A stretch of 64,000 nt of DNA from Rhodoferax sp. WC2427 (GCF_040822085.1 NZ_CP162006.1:2852001-2916000); one strand, 5' to 3'; shown: positions 1 through 9,230, counted from the stretch's first letter. The notes: generated by a model from the sequence alone, not told the origin. Numbers and translations are program-made.

Positions 1-228
1 GGCAAACCAGACCAGCTTCACATCGGCCCCGTTCTTCTTGAAGAAGCCCTTTTGCTCGGCCACATACCAGGCCACCCAGCCCGGCCAGTCGGACACACCC
101 ACTTTGATTTCGGCGGCAGCGGGCGTGGTGATGCCAGCCGCCGCCACACCCACCAGCAAAGCGCCGACGACGTTGCGTTTGAAAGCACGGGAAATCGAAA
201 AGAAACGGGAAGAGGTAGAACAAGACAT
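1..228 (-). CDS. ABC transporter substrate-binding protein, NitT/TauT-like (N-terminal part only)
   Basis: The first 76 codons are visible; the gene runs off the left edge of the window. The start (ATG, complement of 226-228) is followed by a basic segment and a hydrophobic stretch ending in an AxA-type cleavage region (TTPAAAE), so the protein is secreted to the periplasm. The mature part opens with IKVGVSDWPGWVAWYVAEQ, the opening of periplasmic nitrate/sulfonate/bicarbonate-type binding proteins and close to those encoded with urea/guanidine carboxylase genes. The leader carries a guanidine-I riboswitch (284-394), so guanidine or a breakdown product is the likely substrate; this is inference, because the permease and ATPase genes lie outside the window. 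Confidence 0.85.
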   Translation of the reverse strand, partial: MSCSTSSRFFSISRAFKRNVVGALLVGVAAAGITTPAAAEIKVGVSDWPGWVAWYVAEQKGFFKKNGADVKLVWFA

Positions 229-283
229 GGCAAGACTCCAGGTTGAGGGACAAATGCGGGAGACCACCTCGATCACGAAGTGA

Positions 284-394
284 ACCTCCCGGGCTTTTGT
301 CCCGCCGTGGAGCCTGCAGTGGTATGGGCCGCTGCTGGCCGACTGCTCTCGGACCAGACACCACCTGAAGATCAAGCAGCCGGAACCCTAGCGG
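284..394 (-). promoter_or_regulatory. Guanidine-I (ykkC/yxkD) riboswitch
   Basis: Read on the minus strand, the leader contains the ykkC signature blocks in order: CTAGGGTTCCGG, then TGGTCCGAGAG, then CACGGCGGGACAAAAGCCCG followed by GGAG. Variable arms (GGCCAGCAGCGGCC and others) separate them. These blocks form the conserved P1-P3 core of the family that binds guanidinium. It lies about 56 nt upstream of the substrate-binding-protein start, the expected place for a leader that switches expression on with guanidine. The ykkC subtypes for ppGpp and PRPP share the scaffold, but the transporter downstream favours guanidine. Confidence 0.93.
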
Positions 395-591
395 TCATTT
401 GTAGAAGCAATCCAGTGTGGCTGCCCCCGCGCTGAGGGTGCATGCAAATTCAATGCCAGGCGTTGGGAAATGGGTGTCTTCAGAGGGAAATGGGGCTTGG
501 CGGCTCGGACAGTGGGCCTGCCCATGCACCGCATCCGCGCGGCGGCAGGCACGCCGGTGGTGCCTGGACGCCACCGCGGTGCAAATTTGCA

Positions 592-655
592 ATATTTGCT
601 ATTTATTTGGGAGCTACTTGCGCTTGTTTTATCAGCACGAAAGGCTCATTTTATG
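592..655. repeat. Comamonad palindromic repeat, degenerate copy
   Basis: GCTATTTATTTGGGAGCTAC, then TTGCGCTTGTTTTATCAGCA and AAAGGCTCATTTTA: the same order of blocks (GCTAT, AGCTACTTGCGCTT, AGCRC, GGC, T-rich) as the other copies in the window. It sits between the guanidine-riboswitch transcription unit and the histidine kinase end. No gene is seen in 395-699. Confidence 0.6.
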
Positions 656-699
656 CAGGGAATTTCGGCCGTTTTTGATAGCGCGCCGCGGCGCCTGCT

Positions 700-3591
700 T
701 CAGGACAAATAGTGCAACGCCACGTTGAAGTCGAAATCATTCAGCGCCTGTTCAATCTGCGGCGCTGCGGGGAACTGCTGCTGCAGCAGACTGCGGTGCG
801 TGTTCCACAGGTCGACGGCGGCACTGTCGTCTTGCCCGAGCAGGCTTTTGAGTTCCTCCACGACCTCCTTCACCCTCTCGGGGTCTGCGCCGTGGCCCTC
901 TGGCAGCGGTGGGTGGGCGTCGTCCGTTTGCGCGAAACCCGGGCTGGCCTGCAGCGCCTGGATGAGTGATGCCAGACAGGCATCGGCCTGCGCCAGTGCG
1001 GACGCCAGGTCGCCATCTTGCGGCGCCTGCGGTTGGCGCACCCGGTTCTCTACCTGCTCGGCCAGTGCGGCCAGACGCAATGCGCCCACATTGGCGGCCA
1101 CACTGCGCAGGGTGTGGGCAATGCGTTCGGCCGTGCCAGGGTCGCCAGCGTTGAGTGCCTCTTGGGCCCGTTGCACGGCGTCGGCCTGGCTGGCTACAAA
1201 CTTGCGCAGCATGGTGGCATAGAACGTGGGTTTGCCGGAGGTGCGGCGCAGCCCCACATCGACATCCAGCCCGTCAACGGTGCGCAGCGCCTGCATCAGC
1301 GCATCGGTGCTGGCGTCGGGCGGTGCGGTACCGGCTGGCGGGAAGCCAGGCGCCAGGGCGATGGCGGGTTTTGCAACCGGCCCCAGCCCGGGCCGGGATT
1401 GGACCCACACCAGAAGCGCTTTCCAGAGCTCGCTTTGGTTGATGGGCTTGGTCACCACATCGTTCATACCTGCGGCCATGCACAGGTCGCGGTCGGCCTT
1501 CATGGCGTTGGCGGTCATTGCCACAATCGGCAGCGCCTGGGCAGAGTGGCTCTGGCGAATGCTGCGCGTGGCGCTGGGGCCGTCCATCACGGGCATCTGC
1601 ATATCCATCAGCACGATGTCGTACGGCAGGCCCTCGGCAGTGCGGGCATGGACCTTAGCCACGGCCACCTGGCCGTTTTCGGCCACTTCGACCTCGAACC
1701 CAGCCCCCTGCAAAATTTCGCAGGCCACTTGCTGGTTGATTTCGTTGTCTTCCACCAGCAGAATGCGCGCGCCCTGGATGCGAACCATCTCGAGCAGCAA
1801 GGCATCGTTGTCGCGCAACTGCGGGCTTGTGTCAGACGGCTGCGCCGTGTAGCCCATGACCTGCATCATGGTGTTGACCAGCAAAGAGCAATTGATGGGC
1901 TTGCTCAGCACGTAGTCCACCCCCAAGGACTGCGCGCGCTGCACCAGCTCCTGGCGGCGGTGCGCGGTCACCATGATCAGGTGGGGCGGCCTGGGCAGCG
2001 CCATGGCCTGTATGGCCGACACAGCTTCCAATCCGTTCATGATGGGCATCAGCCAGTCCATCAGCACAAAGTCGAAGGGTTCTGCCGTGGCGTGGCGCAA
2101 CGCGTGCAGCGCGGCCTCCCCGGAATGCACACAGCGCACCGAGAAACCAATGGCCTGCATCATCTCTGCCAGCACCATGGCGGCCGATTCGTTATCGTCC
2201 ACCACCAAAACCTTGCGGCCATACAGTTCGCTGGGCGGTTGGGCCACCACTTTTTCTGCATCGGCAATGCCCAGGCGCGCACTGAACCAAAAGGTGGAAC
2301 CCTGCCCGTACACGCTGCGCACCCCCACGTCGCCGCCCATGGCCTGCGCCAGACTTTTGCTGATGGCCAAACCCAGCCCGGTGCCGCCGTATTGCCGGGT
2401 GATCGAGGAATCGGCCTGCTCAAAGCTCTTGAACAAGCGGCCTATTTGCTCCTCGGTCAAACCAATGCCGGTGTCGGACACCGAAAAAACCACCACGGCC
2501 TCGGTGGCCGTGCATTCCTGCAGGGTGATCGACAGTTTGATTTCACCTTTGACGGTGAACTTCAGCGCATTGTTGGCGTAGTTGATCAAAATCTGGCCAA
2601 TGCGCAGCGGGTCGCCCAGCAGCATTTTGGGCAGATGGGGATCGAAGTCGCACAGCAGTTCCAGCTCTTTTTCTTCCACCCTTTGGCTCAACAGATTGAC
2701 CAGATTTTCAATCACCGGCTCCAGGCTGAATGGCACGGCCTCTATTTCCAGCTTGCCAGATTCTATTTTAGAAAAATCCAGAATATCATTGATAATACCC
2801 AGAAGATGCTCGCCCGATTTATTGATCTTGGTTAAATAATCGCGCGTGCGCAGGTCCAGCTCATTTTTCAATGCCAAACCAGACAGCCCAATGATGGCAT
2901 TCATGGGCGTTCTGATTTCATGGCTCATATTGGCCAGAAACTGGCTTTTGATCTCGCTCAGCTTGAGGGCCTCGGCACGGGACTCTTCCAGAGCCAGGTC
3001 GCTGATCGATTTTGCGAATTGAAACAGAATGGCCAATATGCCGCAGACCAGGGTAATCCCCAGGTTGGCGGCCAGCGCCAGCCAATAGCTGTCGCGCGGG
3101 GCAAAGGGCGGAAATGCAACCCAGTGGTAGGTGCCGGCCAGATAAAACAAAACCGTGGTACCCAATGCCAGCGCGATCGAAATAACCCCACCATTCACCC
3201 CGAACACAAAAATGGATACCAGAGGGAAGATCGCCATCCACACGGCATTGGCGTGGTCTACCCTTCCGCCAAAGGTCCAGATGGTGAGGGTAAAGCAGAA
3301 ATACACATTACCGGCGGCGGCCCATCGGGCCAGTTTCAGGGCACCAAAGCGCCGGATCAGCGTCGATGCCACCAACGCAACGGCCACGTTGCCGCACACA
3401 ATCTGGGCCAAGAATATATTATTCTGAAGGTAATATTCCAAAATAAAGAGTGGCGCAACCAAAATATAGGCAACCAGCGCAGCCACCACATTTCTGGCCT
3501 GGTTTCTTTGCTCATTTTCAGGCCAATCCGTCGGGATAAACAGGTCGAGAAAATTACGTAACAACAAAAAAATCTTGACTGTATTACGCAT
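700..3591 (-). CDS. Hybrid sensor histidine kinase with two receiver domains and an Hpt domain
   Basis: 963 residues. Residues about 35-192 form five or six membrane segments with almost no periplasmic loop, an MHYT/MASE-like integral sensor whose ligand I cannot name. A dimerisation/phosphoacceptor helix follows with His at about 224 ([19 protein letters not shown]). Next come a HATPase domain ([20 protein letters not shown]), two receiver domains (phosphoacceptor Asp in [12 protein letters not shown] and [12 protein letters not shown]) and a C-terminal Hpt helix with His about 826 ([13 protein letters not shown]). This is a complete internal phosphorelay of the BarA/TorS type. No output regulator is adjacent, so the final receiver is encoded elsewhere. 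The gene is preceded by an AT-rich leader with an inverted repeat. Confidence 0.92.
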   Translation of the reverse strand: MRNTVKIFLLLRNFLDLFIPTDWPENEQRNQARNVVAALVAYILVAPLFILEYYLQNNIFLAQIVCGNVAVALVASTLIRRFGALKLARWAAAGNVYFCFTLTIWTFGGRVDHANAVWMAIFPLVSIFVFGVNGGVISIALALGTTVLFYLAGTYHWVAFPPFAPRDSYWLALAANLGITLVCGILAILFQFAKSISDLALEESRAEALKLSEIKSQFLANMSHEIRTPMNAIIGLSGLALKNELDLRTRDYLTKINKSGEHLLGIINDILDFSKIESGKLEIEAVPFSLEPVIENLVNLLSQRVEEKELELLCDFDPHLPKMLLGDPLRIGQILINYANNALKFTVKGEIKLSITLQECTATEAVVVFSVSDTGIGLTEEQIGRLFKSFEQADSSITRQYGGTGLGLAISKSLAQAMGGDVGVRSVYGQGSTFWFSARLGIADAEKVVAQPPSELYGRKVLVVDDNESAAMVLAEMMQAIGFSVRCVHSGEAALHALRHATAEPFDFVLMDWLMPIMNGLEAVSAIQAMALPRPPHLIMVTAHRRQELVQRAQSLGVDYVLSKPINCSLLVNTMMQVMGYTAQPSDTSPQLRDNDALLLEMVRIQGARILLVEDNEINQQVACEILQGAGFEVEVAENGQVAVAKVHARTAEGLPYDIVLMDMQMPVMDGPSATRSIRQSHSAQALPIVAMTANAMKADRDLCMAAGMNDVVTKPINQSELWKALLVWVQSRPGLGPVAKPAIALAPGFPPAGTAPPDASTDALMQALRTVDGLDVDVGLRRTSGKPTFYATMLRKFVASQADAVQRAQEALNAGDPGTAERIAHTLRSVAANVGALRLAALAEQVENRVRQPQAPQDGDLASALAQADACLASLIQALQASPGFAQTDDAHPPLPEGHGADPERVKEVVEELKSLLGQDDSAAVDLWNTHRSLLQQQFPAAPQIEQALNDFDFNVALHYLS

Positions 3592-4056
3592 ACCTATATT
3601 TCATTCAATATATTCAAAAATTGAAATAGCCCAATTGAAATCAACCCACCGCCTGCAAGACCCCACCAAAAACAAAATCGAGGCAACGCACCAAACTCCA
3701 AACCCATTTGAATATATTGCGACTTTCAACGCGATCGGCTGGCCTGGCTTCTGGTCGGTAGCGCGGCGACCGCCGCTGCATTTGCCGTTGGGCGCGCCTC
3801 ATGTTACTGAGTTGAAAGCAATTGTTTAATTTTGTTACTTTACGCCAACTTGCGCGGAAGTCCATGCAACTGCCTAAAAACCCGGCAGCCGGATTCGATC
3901 ACCGCCCGCCGCGTGGGCAAGCCCAGGCTGGGGTGTGTGGTGCCATGGATGGGGTGGCCCCCGGCGCGGTCCAGGGCCAGGACCTGCAACACCGCATTTG
4001 CTATGGTTTATAGAGCTGCCTACGCTTGTTTGATCGGCGCCAACAGCCCATTTCGC
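3592..4056 (-). promoter_or_regulatory. AT-rich upstream region of the hybrid kinase with 12-bp inverted repeat
   Basis: No gene is seen in these 465 bases. The part nearest the kinase start is markedly AT-rich against the GC-rich background. It carries a perfect inverted repeat, CAATATATTCAA at 3606-3617 and TTGAATATATTG at 3708-3719, plus several extra TTGAA/TTCAA half-sites between them. It is probably the kinase promoter with operator half-sites; the cognate regulator is unknown. The distal end (3995-4054) is a copy of the palindromic repeat. Confidence 0.4.
3995..4054. repeat. Comamonad palindromic repeat, degenerate copy
   Basis: Blocks TTGCTATGGTTTATAGAGCT, GCCTACGCTTGTTTGATCGG and CAACAGCCCATTT match the order of the family. 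It ends two bases from the stop of the ATP-grasp gene. Confidence 0.6.
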
Positions 4057-4959
4057 TCAAGCCCCCATCAACAACTCCGCCAGCGCGGCCGCGATCGGCA
4101 GCCCGCTCTCCACCTCAAAGTAGCTGAAGGCCGGCATGGGGTTGACCTCGAAGCACACGTACTCGCCGTCGGGGCGCAGGCGCAGGTCAATACCACTCAG
4201 GGGCAGGCCCATGGCGTGGGACATGGCAATGCAACGGGCGGCAACCGTGGGGGGGAGCGTGGTGGCAACCACCTGGGCGGCCGCGCCGCTGCGGTGGGCG
4301 TACCGGTAGTCGGTGGCGGTGCTGGTGATCTCGGCGGCCAGGGCCTGCTGGCCCACCACATGCACCCGCACATCCACCCCCGGCACATGGGCCTGGAACT
4401 GGGTGGGCAGCTGGGCCAGGCGGTGCATGCGCGAGAGCCAGGTGTCGTCCAGCTCGGTCACGATGGAGCGGATGCCGCTGACCGACTTGAACACCACCCG
4501 GCCATGGATTTTGTGGAATGCACGCACCTCGGCCGCGTCAGAGGTTACCAGCGTGGGCGGCACCAGAAATCCGGCTTCTCCGATCCACTGGGCCTGCAGC
4601 GGCTTGGACGCATTGGCCTGCATGGCGGCCGGGCGGCTGACGACGCAGGCCGGGGCCACGTCCAGCCACTCCACCAGGTGCCGGTGCAGTTGCAGGGCCT
4701 GCTTTTGCGCGGGCTCGGGCAGGCTGTCCACGGCGGGCTCCAGCGGGCGGGCATAGACAGCGCGGATGTCGGCCAGCGCGGTGCACACGCCGTCCAGTAC
4801 CAGCTCGCCCGCCAGGCCCTGCGGCCCCACCTGGATGTCCAAATGGGACTGGTGCAGCCGGGCAATGTCCAGCAGTTGAAAGCTTGCGCCCGCGCGGTGC
4901 AGCGCGGCCACCAGGTGCTCGATGGGCGGGTCATCGCCCTGGCCGTAGACGAGGATCAT
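4057..4959 (-). CDS. ATP-grasp ligase with pre-ATP-grasp N-terminus (RimK/MvdD-like)
   Basis: 300 residues. Residues about 1-120 look like a pre-ATP-grasp substrate domain. The ATP-grasp fold follows: a strand with the adenine-site lysine (GRVVFKSVSGIRSI) and the metal-binding C-terminal motif CFEVNPMPAFSYFE, where E and N ligate Mg. GIDLRLRPDGEYVCFEVNP is typical of carboxylate-amine ligases that modify proteins or peptides (RimK, graspetide cyclases). The start overlaps the preceding stop by 4 nt (ATGA), so it is translationally coupled to the degenerate partner (4956-5738) and, through it, to the M6 protease. The substrate is unknown; peptide or protein side-chain ligation is inferred from fold and context only. 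Confidence 0.8.
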   Translation of the reverse strand: MILVYGQGDDPPIEHLVAALHRAGASFQLLDIARLHQSHLDIQVGPQGLAGELVLDGVCTALADIRAVYARPLEPAVDSLPEPAQKQALQLHRHLVEWLDVAPACVVSRPAAMQANASKPLQAQWIGEAGFLVPPTLVTSDAAEVRAFHKIHGRVVFKSVSGIRSIVTELDDTWLSRMHRLAQLPTQFQAHVPGVDVRVHVVGQQALAAEITSTATDYRYAHRSGAAAQVVATTLPPTVAARCIAMSHAMGLPLSGIDLRLRPDGEYVCFEVNPMPAFSYFEVESGLPIAAALAELLMGA

Positions 4960-5738
4960 GCGGCTTCTTCGACCAGGGTGCGTTCGGCCAGGTCCGCAAG
5001 GCAGCGAGCCACCGCGTCAATGTCTTCCAGGTCGCTGAGTGCGGGGTGCGGGCTGACATCGACCAGCACGGCCCCCGCCGCACCGCGCTGGAAGCGGAAC
5101 TCCAGCAGCTTGAAGCCCAGGTTTTGCGCAGTGGCCACGCAGGCCACGCCCAGCCGCCTGGCCAGGACGCCGGTGGTCAGCGTGCCGGCCACCAGCACGG
5201 TGGCGTCCCAGGACGGGGGGACCGCCAAGGCACTTTGCTCCGCCAATGGCAGGCCGCAGCGGGCGGCTGCACTGGCCCAGTGCAGCAGGGGCAGCTGCGG
5301 GGTCAGCCAGGGCTGGCCGCGCAACGGCTGCACCACGCAGCCGCCACAGGCGGCCAGCCAGCTCAGTACCAGGGCTTGCAGCTCCATGGCGGCGTAGTCG
5401 CGGTCTTTGGGGGGGGCCTGGCTGAACTGCGGCAGGGGCAGGTGCTGGATGCGGTTGAACACGGCGCGGATCTGCGTGCTGTGCAGCGCCGGGCGGCCCG
5501 GCAGCACCAGGCGGGTGCGGGCCACGCCGTGCGCATCCACGGTGTGAGACCACGCGGCCAGCCCCAGGCTTTCAGGGCGCACCGTCCATACCTCCACCGG
5601 GGCCCCGGCGAGCAGGCTGCGCACCGAGGCGGCCACCGAGGCTGCACCGGCATCGCTGGCATGGGCCAGTACCAGGATGACGCCAGGGGCCTCCCCGGTG
5701 CCGGGGAGCTCACGCGGTGGGTTCATCAAGGTATTCAT
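4956..5738 (-). CDS. Degenerate ATP-grasp-like partner protein
   Basis: 260 residues, no named family recognised. It resembles its downstream neighbour in two places. The middle (IRAVFNRIQHLPLPQFSQA, then DRDYAAMELQALVLSWLAAC) parallels that protein's pre-ATP-grasp segment (IRAVYARPLEP..., LQLHRHLVEWLDVAPACVV). The C-terminus (LGFKLLEFRF...VLVDVSPHPALS) parallels its GIDLRL...CFEVNPMPAF motif, with the metal-binding Glu/Asn replaced (DVSPHP for EVNPMP). The ATP-binding core between the two looks shortened and no nucleotide lysine motif is visible. It is probably a catalytically dead paralogue forming a complex with the active ligase; that is inference. ATGA overlaps at both ends couple it to its neighbours. 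Confidence 0.6.
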   Translation of the reverse strand: MNTLMNPPRELPGTGEAPGVILVLAHASDAGAASVAASVRSLLAGAPVEVWTVRPESLGLAAWSHTVDAHGVARTRLVLPGRPALHSTQIRAVFNRIQHLPLPQFSQAPPKDRDYAAMELQALVLSWLAACGGCVVQPLRGQPWLTPQLPLLHWASAAARCGLPLAEQSALAVPPSWDATVLVAGTLTTGVLARRLGVACVATAQNLGFKLLEFRFQRGAAGAVLVDVSPHPALSDLEDIDAVARCLADLAERTLVEEAA

Positions 5739-7642
5739 CGGGGCACGGGCGCGTCAAAGGCCCGTTTCGCGTCGCGGTCCCCGGCGGCCATGCGTTGTTG
5801 CAGGTCGCTGCCGTCGTCGTAGGCCGGGCCACCCACCAGGTCCGGGCGCAGGCTGGCGTCGATGAAGGGCTGGGCCATGCCCCGGGCTTCGCCACCATCG
5901 GCAACACCACCGGACGGGCTCGCGGCAAACGCCCGCGCACCCACCATGGCCTCCAGCATCTGCAGCCGGGCTTCCAAGTCAGACAGCACCACGTCCAGGT
6001 GGCTGGGGTCGGCCACCGGGGCGGCGCGCACAACGCGGTGCTCCAGCATGTCCTTGCGGTCTTTGACGATTTCCTTGGCCACCTCTTTGGCGGTTTCCTT
6101 GGCGGTTTCTTTGGCTATGTCCTTCTGGATTTCCTTGCCCTCCTTGGCGGTTTCCTTGGCCAGCTCCTTGCCCTCCTTGCGCAGGTCTTTGCGGTCTTTG
6201 ACCAGCGACTTGGCGCTGCAGCGCACGCCCAGCGTGGCCGCCATGGTGGGGCCGGAGGCGGAAATAGCGGTGACCGACACGCAGGTATTCACCCCCGCAT
6301 ACGACCTGGAATTGGGCGTGGTGGTGGCGCTGAAGGCGGTTTTGGCCGCAGCCCCGGGGAACGGGTCGCCGCTATCGCCCTGGTCGCCAAAGCTGCCGGC
6401 CGGGTGGCTGGCATCCAGCTCGCGCAGGCCGTCGGCCTGGACCAGGGCCACCTTGTAGTGGCTCTCGTCGCTGTTGCCAGACTGGGTTTCATCGATGTGC
6501 CAGACCAGCAGGCCGGCGCCGGGCAGTTGCGCATCAAAGCCGCTGCGCTGGCGGTTCTCCAGCAAAAAATACTCGCTGCCGCCCGCGCCGTTCTTCCACA
6601 GGCGGTGCACGGTGTGGCTGGTTTTGACATCGGGCAGCGACACCGTGCCGCTGGTGGTGACGTTGGTGGTGCCCACCCAGCCCTGGTTGACCTTGCACCA
6701 GGCCGAGGGGTGGGCCGGAATGTCGCCGCCGCCATTCCACGAGCCGCCCGACATCAGGCACCAGTCGCCAATGCCCTCGGAGGTGCCGTCGGTGTCGTAC
6801 AGGTCGGGAAAGCCAAACAGCAAATGCCCCAGCTCATGCGCACACACGCCCAGCCGGGCATCTTCGGGCACGGTGAGGTAGGCGTAGATCTGCTTGCCGT
6901 CGGCGGGCATGGCCGCAGGCAGCACGTGCTTGTGCGACCAGATGTCGCCGGCATTACCGGTTTGCTCGCCGCCGCGCCCGGCGTGCACCACGATGAAGGC
7001 ATCCACAAAGCCATTGCCGTCGTTGTCATACAGGCCAAAGTTGACCGCCGGGTTGGCCGCCACGGCCGCATCCTTGGCCATGATGTTGGCCCGGAACGCG
7101 CCGCCACCCCGGCTGATGCCGAAGTTGTGGTTGGCGTACCAGGCCAGGGTCTGCGGCAGGGTGTAGGGGCCCACCACCTCGCCCACGATGTCTACCAGGC
7201 CGCCGGTGACCTCCTGGTAATACTCTTTCACGCTACCGTGGGGCAGCACGCCGCTGGAGAAGAACAGGTCACGGTAGTGCTGCGCCGTCTGCACCATGGC
7301 CTTGTCGCTGAACTGGGCCAGCACCACGATGACCCGCAGCGGGCCGCGCAGGGGGGCCCGGTCGGCGGCGGCATTGCGGATGGCCGACTTGGGCGTGCCC
7401 TCGGGAAACTGGTCGGGCGGGAAAATCACACCATCGTTGAAACCCAGCCGCGTGGGGCTGCGCGCCAGCGTCAGCGCGCTGGCCAGCTCGGCGCTGACGC
7501 TGCCGCGCGCCTTGGCCAGTTCGGCCTTGAGACGGGCCTTGAGCTCGGGGCTGGGGGCGACGGCGCAAAAGTCACTCCACCGGGCGCGCACGCGGCCTGC
7601 GGCGGGGGCATCGCAGCTGCAATGGCTTTGGTATGTCGTCAT
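5735..7642 (-). CDS. M6 family (immune inhibitor A-like) metalloprotease with Lys/Glu repeat tail
   Basis: 635 residues. The zinc motif HELGHLLFGFPD starts at His269 (HExxHxxxGxxD, the M6 signature), followed by LYDTDG and GDWCLMSGGSWNG, the family Met-turn region. Unlike classical secreted M6 proteases it has no N-terminal signal peptide; it begins with a polar Cys-containing segment. The catalytic domain ends near residue 475. Residues about 481-536 are a highly charged stretch of KE, KET and AKE repeats, then a coiled-coil-like helix and a polar tail. The start has AAGGAG 8 nt upstream. It is the first gene of the coupled cassette with the two ATP-grasp-like genes. Cytoplasmic location and a role as partner or substrate of the ligase are inferences. 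Confidence 0.88.
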   Translation of the reverse strand: MTTYQSHCSCDAPAAGRVRARWSDFCAVAPSPELKARLKAELAKARGSVSAELASALTLARSPTRLGFNDGVIFPPDQFPEGTPKSAIRNAAADRAPLRGPLRVIVVLAQFSDKAMVQTAQHYRDLFFSSGVLPHGSVKEYYQEVTGGLVDIVGEVVGPYTLPQTLAWYANHNFGISRGGGAFRANIMAKDAAVAANPAVNFGLYDNDGNGFVDAFIVVHAGRGGEQTGNAGDIWSHKHVLPAAMPADGKQIYAYLTVPEDARLGVCAHELGHLLFGFPDLYDTDGTSEGIGDWCLMSGGSWNGGGDIPAHPSAWCKVNQGWVGTTNVTTSGTVSLPDVKTSHTVHRLWKNGAGGSEYFLLENRQRSGFDAQLPGAGLLVWHIDETQSGNSDESHYKVALVQADGLRELDASHPAGSFGDQGDSGDPFPGAAAKTAFSATTTPNSRSYAGVNTCVSVTAISASGPTMAATLGVRCSAKSLVKDRKDLRKEGKELAKETAKEGKEIQKDIAKETAKETAKEVAKEIVKDRKDMLEHRVVRAAPVADPSHLDVVLSDLEARLQMLEAMVGARAFAASPSGGVADGGEARGMAQPFIDASLRPDLVGGPAYDDGSDLQQRMAAGDRDAKRAFDAPVPR

Positions 7643-7802
7643 GGCATCTCCTTGCGTTGCTGTGGAATGAGTATCAACGCACGGTAGACGCGGCCCGGAG
7701 CACGCTGGCCGTGGTCATCCCCCATTTGGGGGAAAAAGACTTTGGCCGTTCTTGCACTGCTGTGGAGCACCCTGCCCGCCTGGCGCTGTAACAATAAGCC
7801 CC

Positions 7803-9164
7803 ATGACGACCCATCCCGCCCTGACCCCGTCCGCGCTGGCCTCACGCTTCGCCACCGAAACCCAGCGCTTCACCGCCATCCACCCGCGCTCCATCGCCCT
7901 GGCCACCCAGGCCGCGCAGCATTTCCTGTTTGGGGTGCCGCTGCACTGGATGCGCGACTGGCCCAGCCCGGCCAGCCTGTGCGTGCAGCACGCCCAGGGC
8001 GCGCAACTCACCTGCGCCGACGGCCATGTCTACAGCGACTTCTGCCTGGGCGACACCGGCGCCATGTTTGGCCACAGCCCGGCGCCGGTGGCCCAGGCCA
8101 TCGCCCAGCAGGCGGCGCGCGGGCTGACCAGCATGCTGCCCTCGGTACAAACCGCCGAGGTGGGTGCGCTGCTGGCCGCCACCTTTGGCCTGCCGCAGTG
8201 GCAAATGGCCCTGACCGCCAGCGACGCCAACCGCTTTGTGCTGCGCTGGGCGCGGGCCGTGACGCAGCGCCCCCAGTTGCTGGTGTTTGACGGCTGCTAC
8301 CACGGCGCGGTGGACGACACACTGGTAGACCTGCAAGGCCAAGACGGCAAAACCACCGTGCCCCGCCCCTCGGTGCTGGGCAATGTGCACAACCACGCCG
8401 CCTTCACCCGCATCGTGCCCTTCAACGACCTGGCCGCGCTGGAAGCCGCCCTGGCCGACCGCCAGGTGGCCTGCCTGCTGGCCGAGCCCGCGCTGACCAA
8501 CTGCGGTCTGGTGCTGCCAGACCCGGGGTTTTGGCAAGCTGCCCAGGCCCTGTGCCAGCGCTATGGCACCCTGCTGGCGCTGGACGAAACCCACACCTTG
8601 TCCACCGGCTGCGGCGGCTACGCCAAAGTGCACGGCCTGGCCCCCGACCTGCTGGTCATCGGCAAGGCCGTGGCGGGCGGTCTGCCCTGCGCGGTGTATG
8701 GCTTCACCGACGCCCTGGCCCAGCGCATGCGAGACGCCAAACAGGCCGCGCCCGAGGGCCACAGCGGCATTGGCACCACGCTGGCGGGCAATGCGCTCAC
8801 GCTGGCCGCCCTGCACGCCGCCCTGACCCACCTGCACACGCCCGCCACCTACGCCCCCATGCTGGCGCTGGCCGACACGCTGGCGGCGGGCTTGCGGGCC
8901 CAGATTGCCGCCCATGGCCTGGGCTGGACCGTCACCCAGCTCGGTGCCCGCATGGAGCTGCAATTCACCGCCCAGCCGCCGCGCAACGCCGCCGAAGTGC
9001 ACGCCACCAGCCAGCCCGCGCTGGATGCCTTGTTGCACCTGTTTTTGCTGAACCGGGGCGTGCTGCTCACCCCTTTCCACACCATGCTGCTGGTGTCGCC
9101 CGCCACCACGCAGGCCAACGTGCAGCAGATGTTGGACGGGTTGGCGGCTTTTTTGACCCTTTGA
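7803..9164 (+). CDS. Class III PLP-dependent aminotransferase (GSA aminomutase-like)
   Basis: 453 residues. Fold-type I aminotransferase related to glutamate-1-semialdehyde 2,1-aminomutase: GDTGAMFGHSPAPVA near the N-terminus, the cofactor Asp in LLALDETHT, the Schiff-base lysine in VIGKAVAGGLPCAVYG, and GIGTTLAGNALT. The amino-group substrate cannot be read from sequence. Start chosen at ATG 7803 because residues match the family from there; an upstream TTG (7752) would add an unlikely Cys/Pro-rich extension. It is divergent from the M6 cassette across a 160-bp region that must hold both promoters. An EamA exporter and a LysR regulator follow on the same strand, suggesting an amino-acid metabolism/export unit. 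Confidence 0.85.
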   Translation: MTTHPALTPSALASRFATETQRFTAIHPRSIALATQAAQHFLFGVPLHWMRDWPSPASLCVQHAQGAQLTCADGHVYSDFCLGDTGAMFGHSPAPVAQAIAQQAARGLTSMLPSVQTAEVGALLAATFGLPQWQMALTASDANRFVLRWARAVTQRPQLLVFDGCYHGAVDDTLVDLQGQDGKTTVPRPSVLGNVHNHAAFTRIVPFNDLAALEAALADRQVACLLAEPALTNCGLVLPDPGFWQAAQALCQRYGTLLALDETHTLSTGCGGYAKVHGLAPDLLVIGKAVAGGLPCAVYGFTDALAQRMRDAKQAAPEGHSGIGTTLAGNALTLAALHAALTHLHTPATYAPMLALADTLAAGLRAQIAAHGLGWTVTQLGARMELQFTAQPPRNAAEVHATSQPALDALLHLFLLNRGVLLTPFHTMLLVSPATTQANVQQMLDGLAAFLTL

Positions 9165-9230
9165 TTTATACGCTTTTTAGCCTTCCAGCGCTTATGGATA
9201 GAGCGTGAGCAGCTATCAAAACTATAGTTT
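9165..9230. repeat. Comamonad palindromic repeat abutting a start codon
   Basis: Contains TTCCAGCGCTTATGGATAGA followed by GCGTGAGCAGCTATCAAAAC: a well-preserved copy. Its right end (ACTATAGTTT) touches the ATG at 9231, so the repeat forms the whole ribosome-binding region of the exporter gene and no clear Shine-Dalgarno is left. Confidence 0.75.

Noticed and set aside
681..694. GC-rich palindrome as terminator of the hybrid kinase gene
   Set aside because: Symmetric, but inside or beside the stop region and without a T-run.
1018..2835. Long open frame opposite the hybrid kinase
   Set aside because: Antisense of a kinase whose motifs are all intact on the minus strand.
5738..6202. Small precursor peptide gene for the ATP-grasp ligase
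   Set aside because: No short open frame with a leader/core pattern is seen between or beside the three cassette genes; they overlap at every junction.
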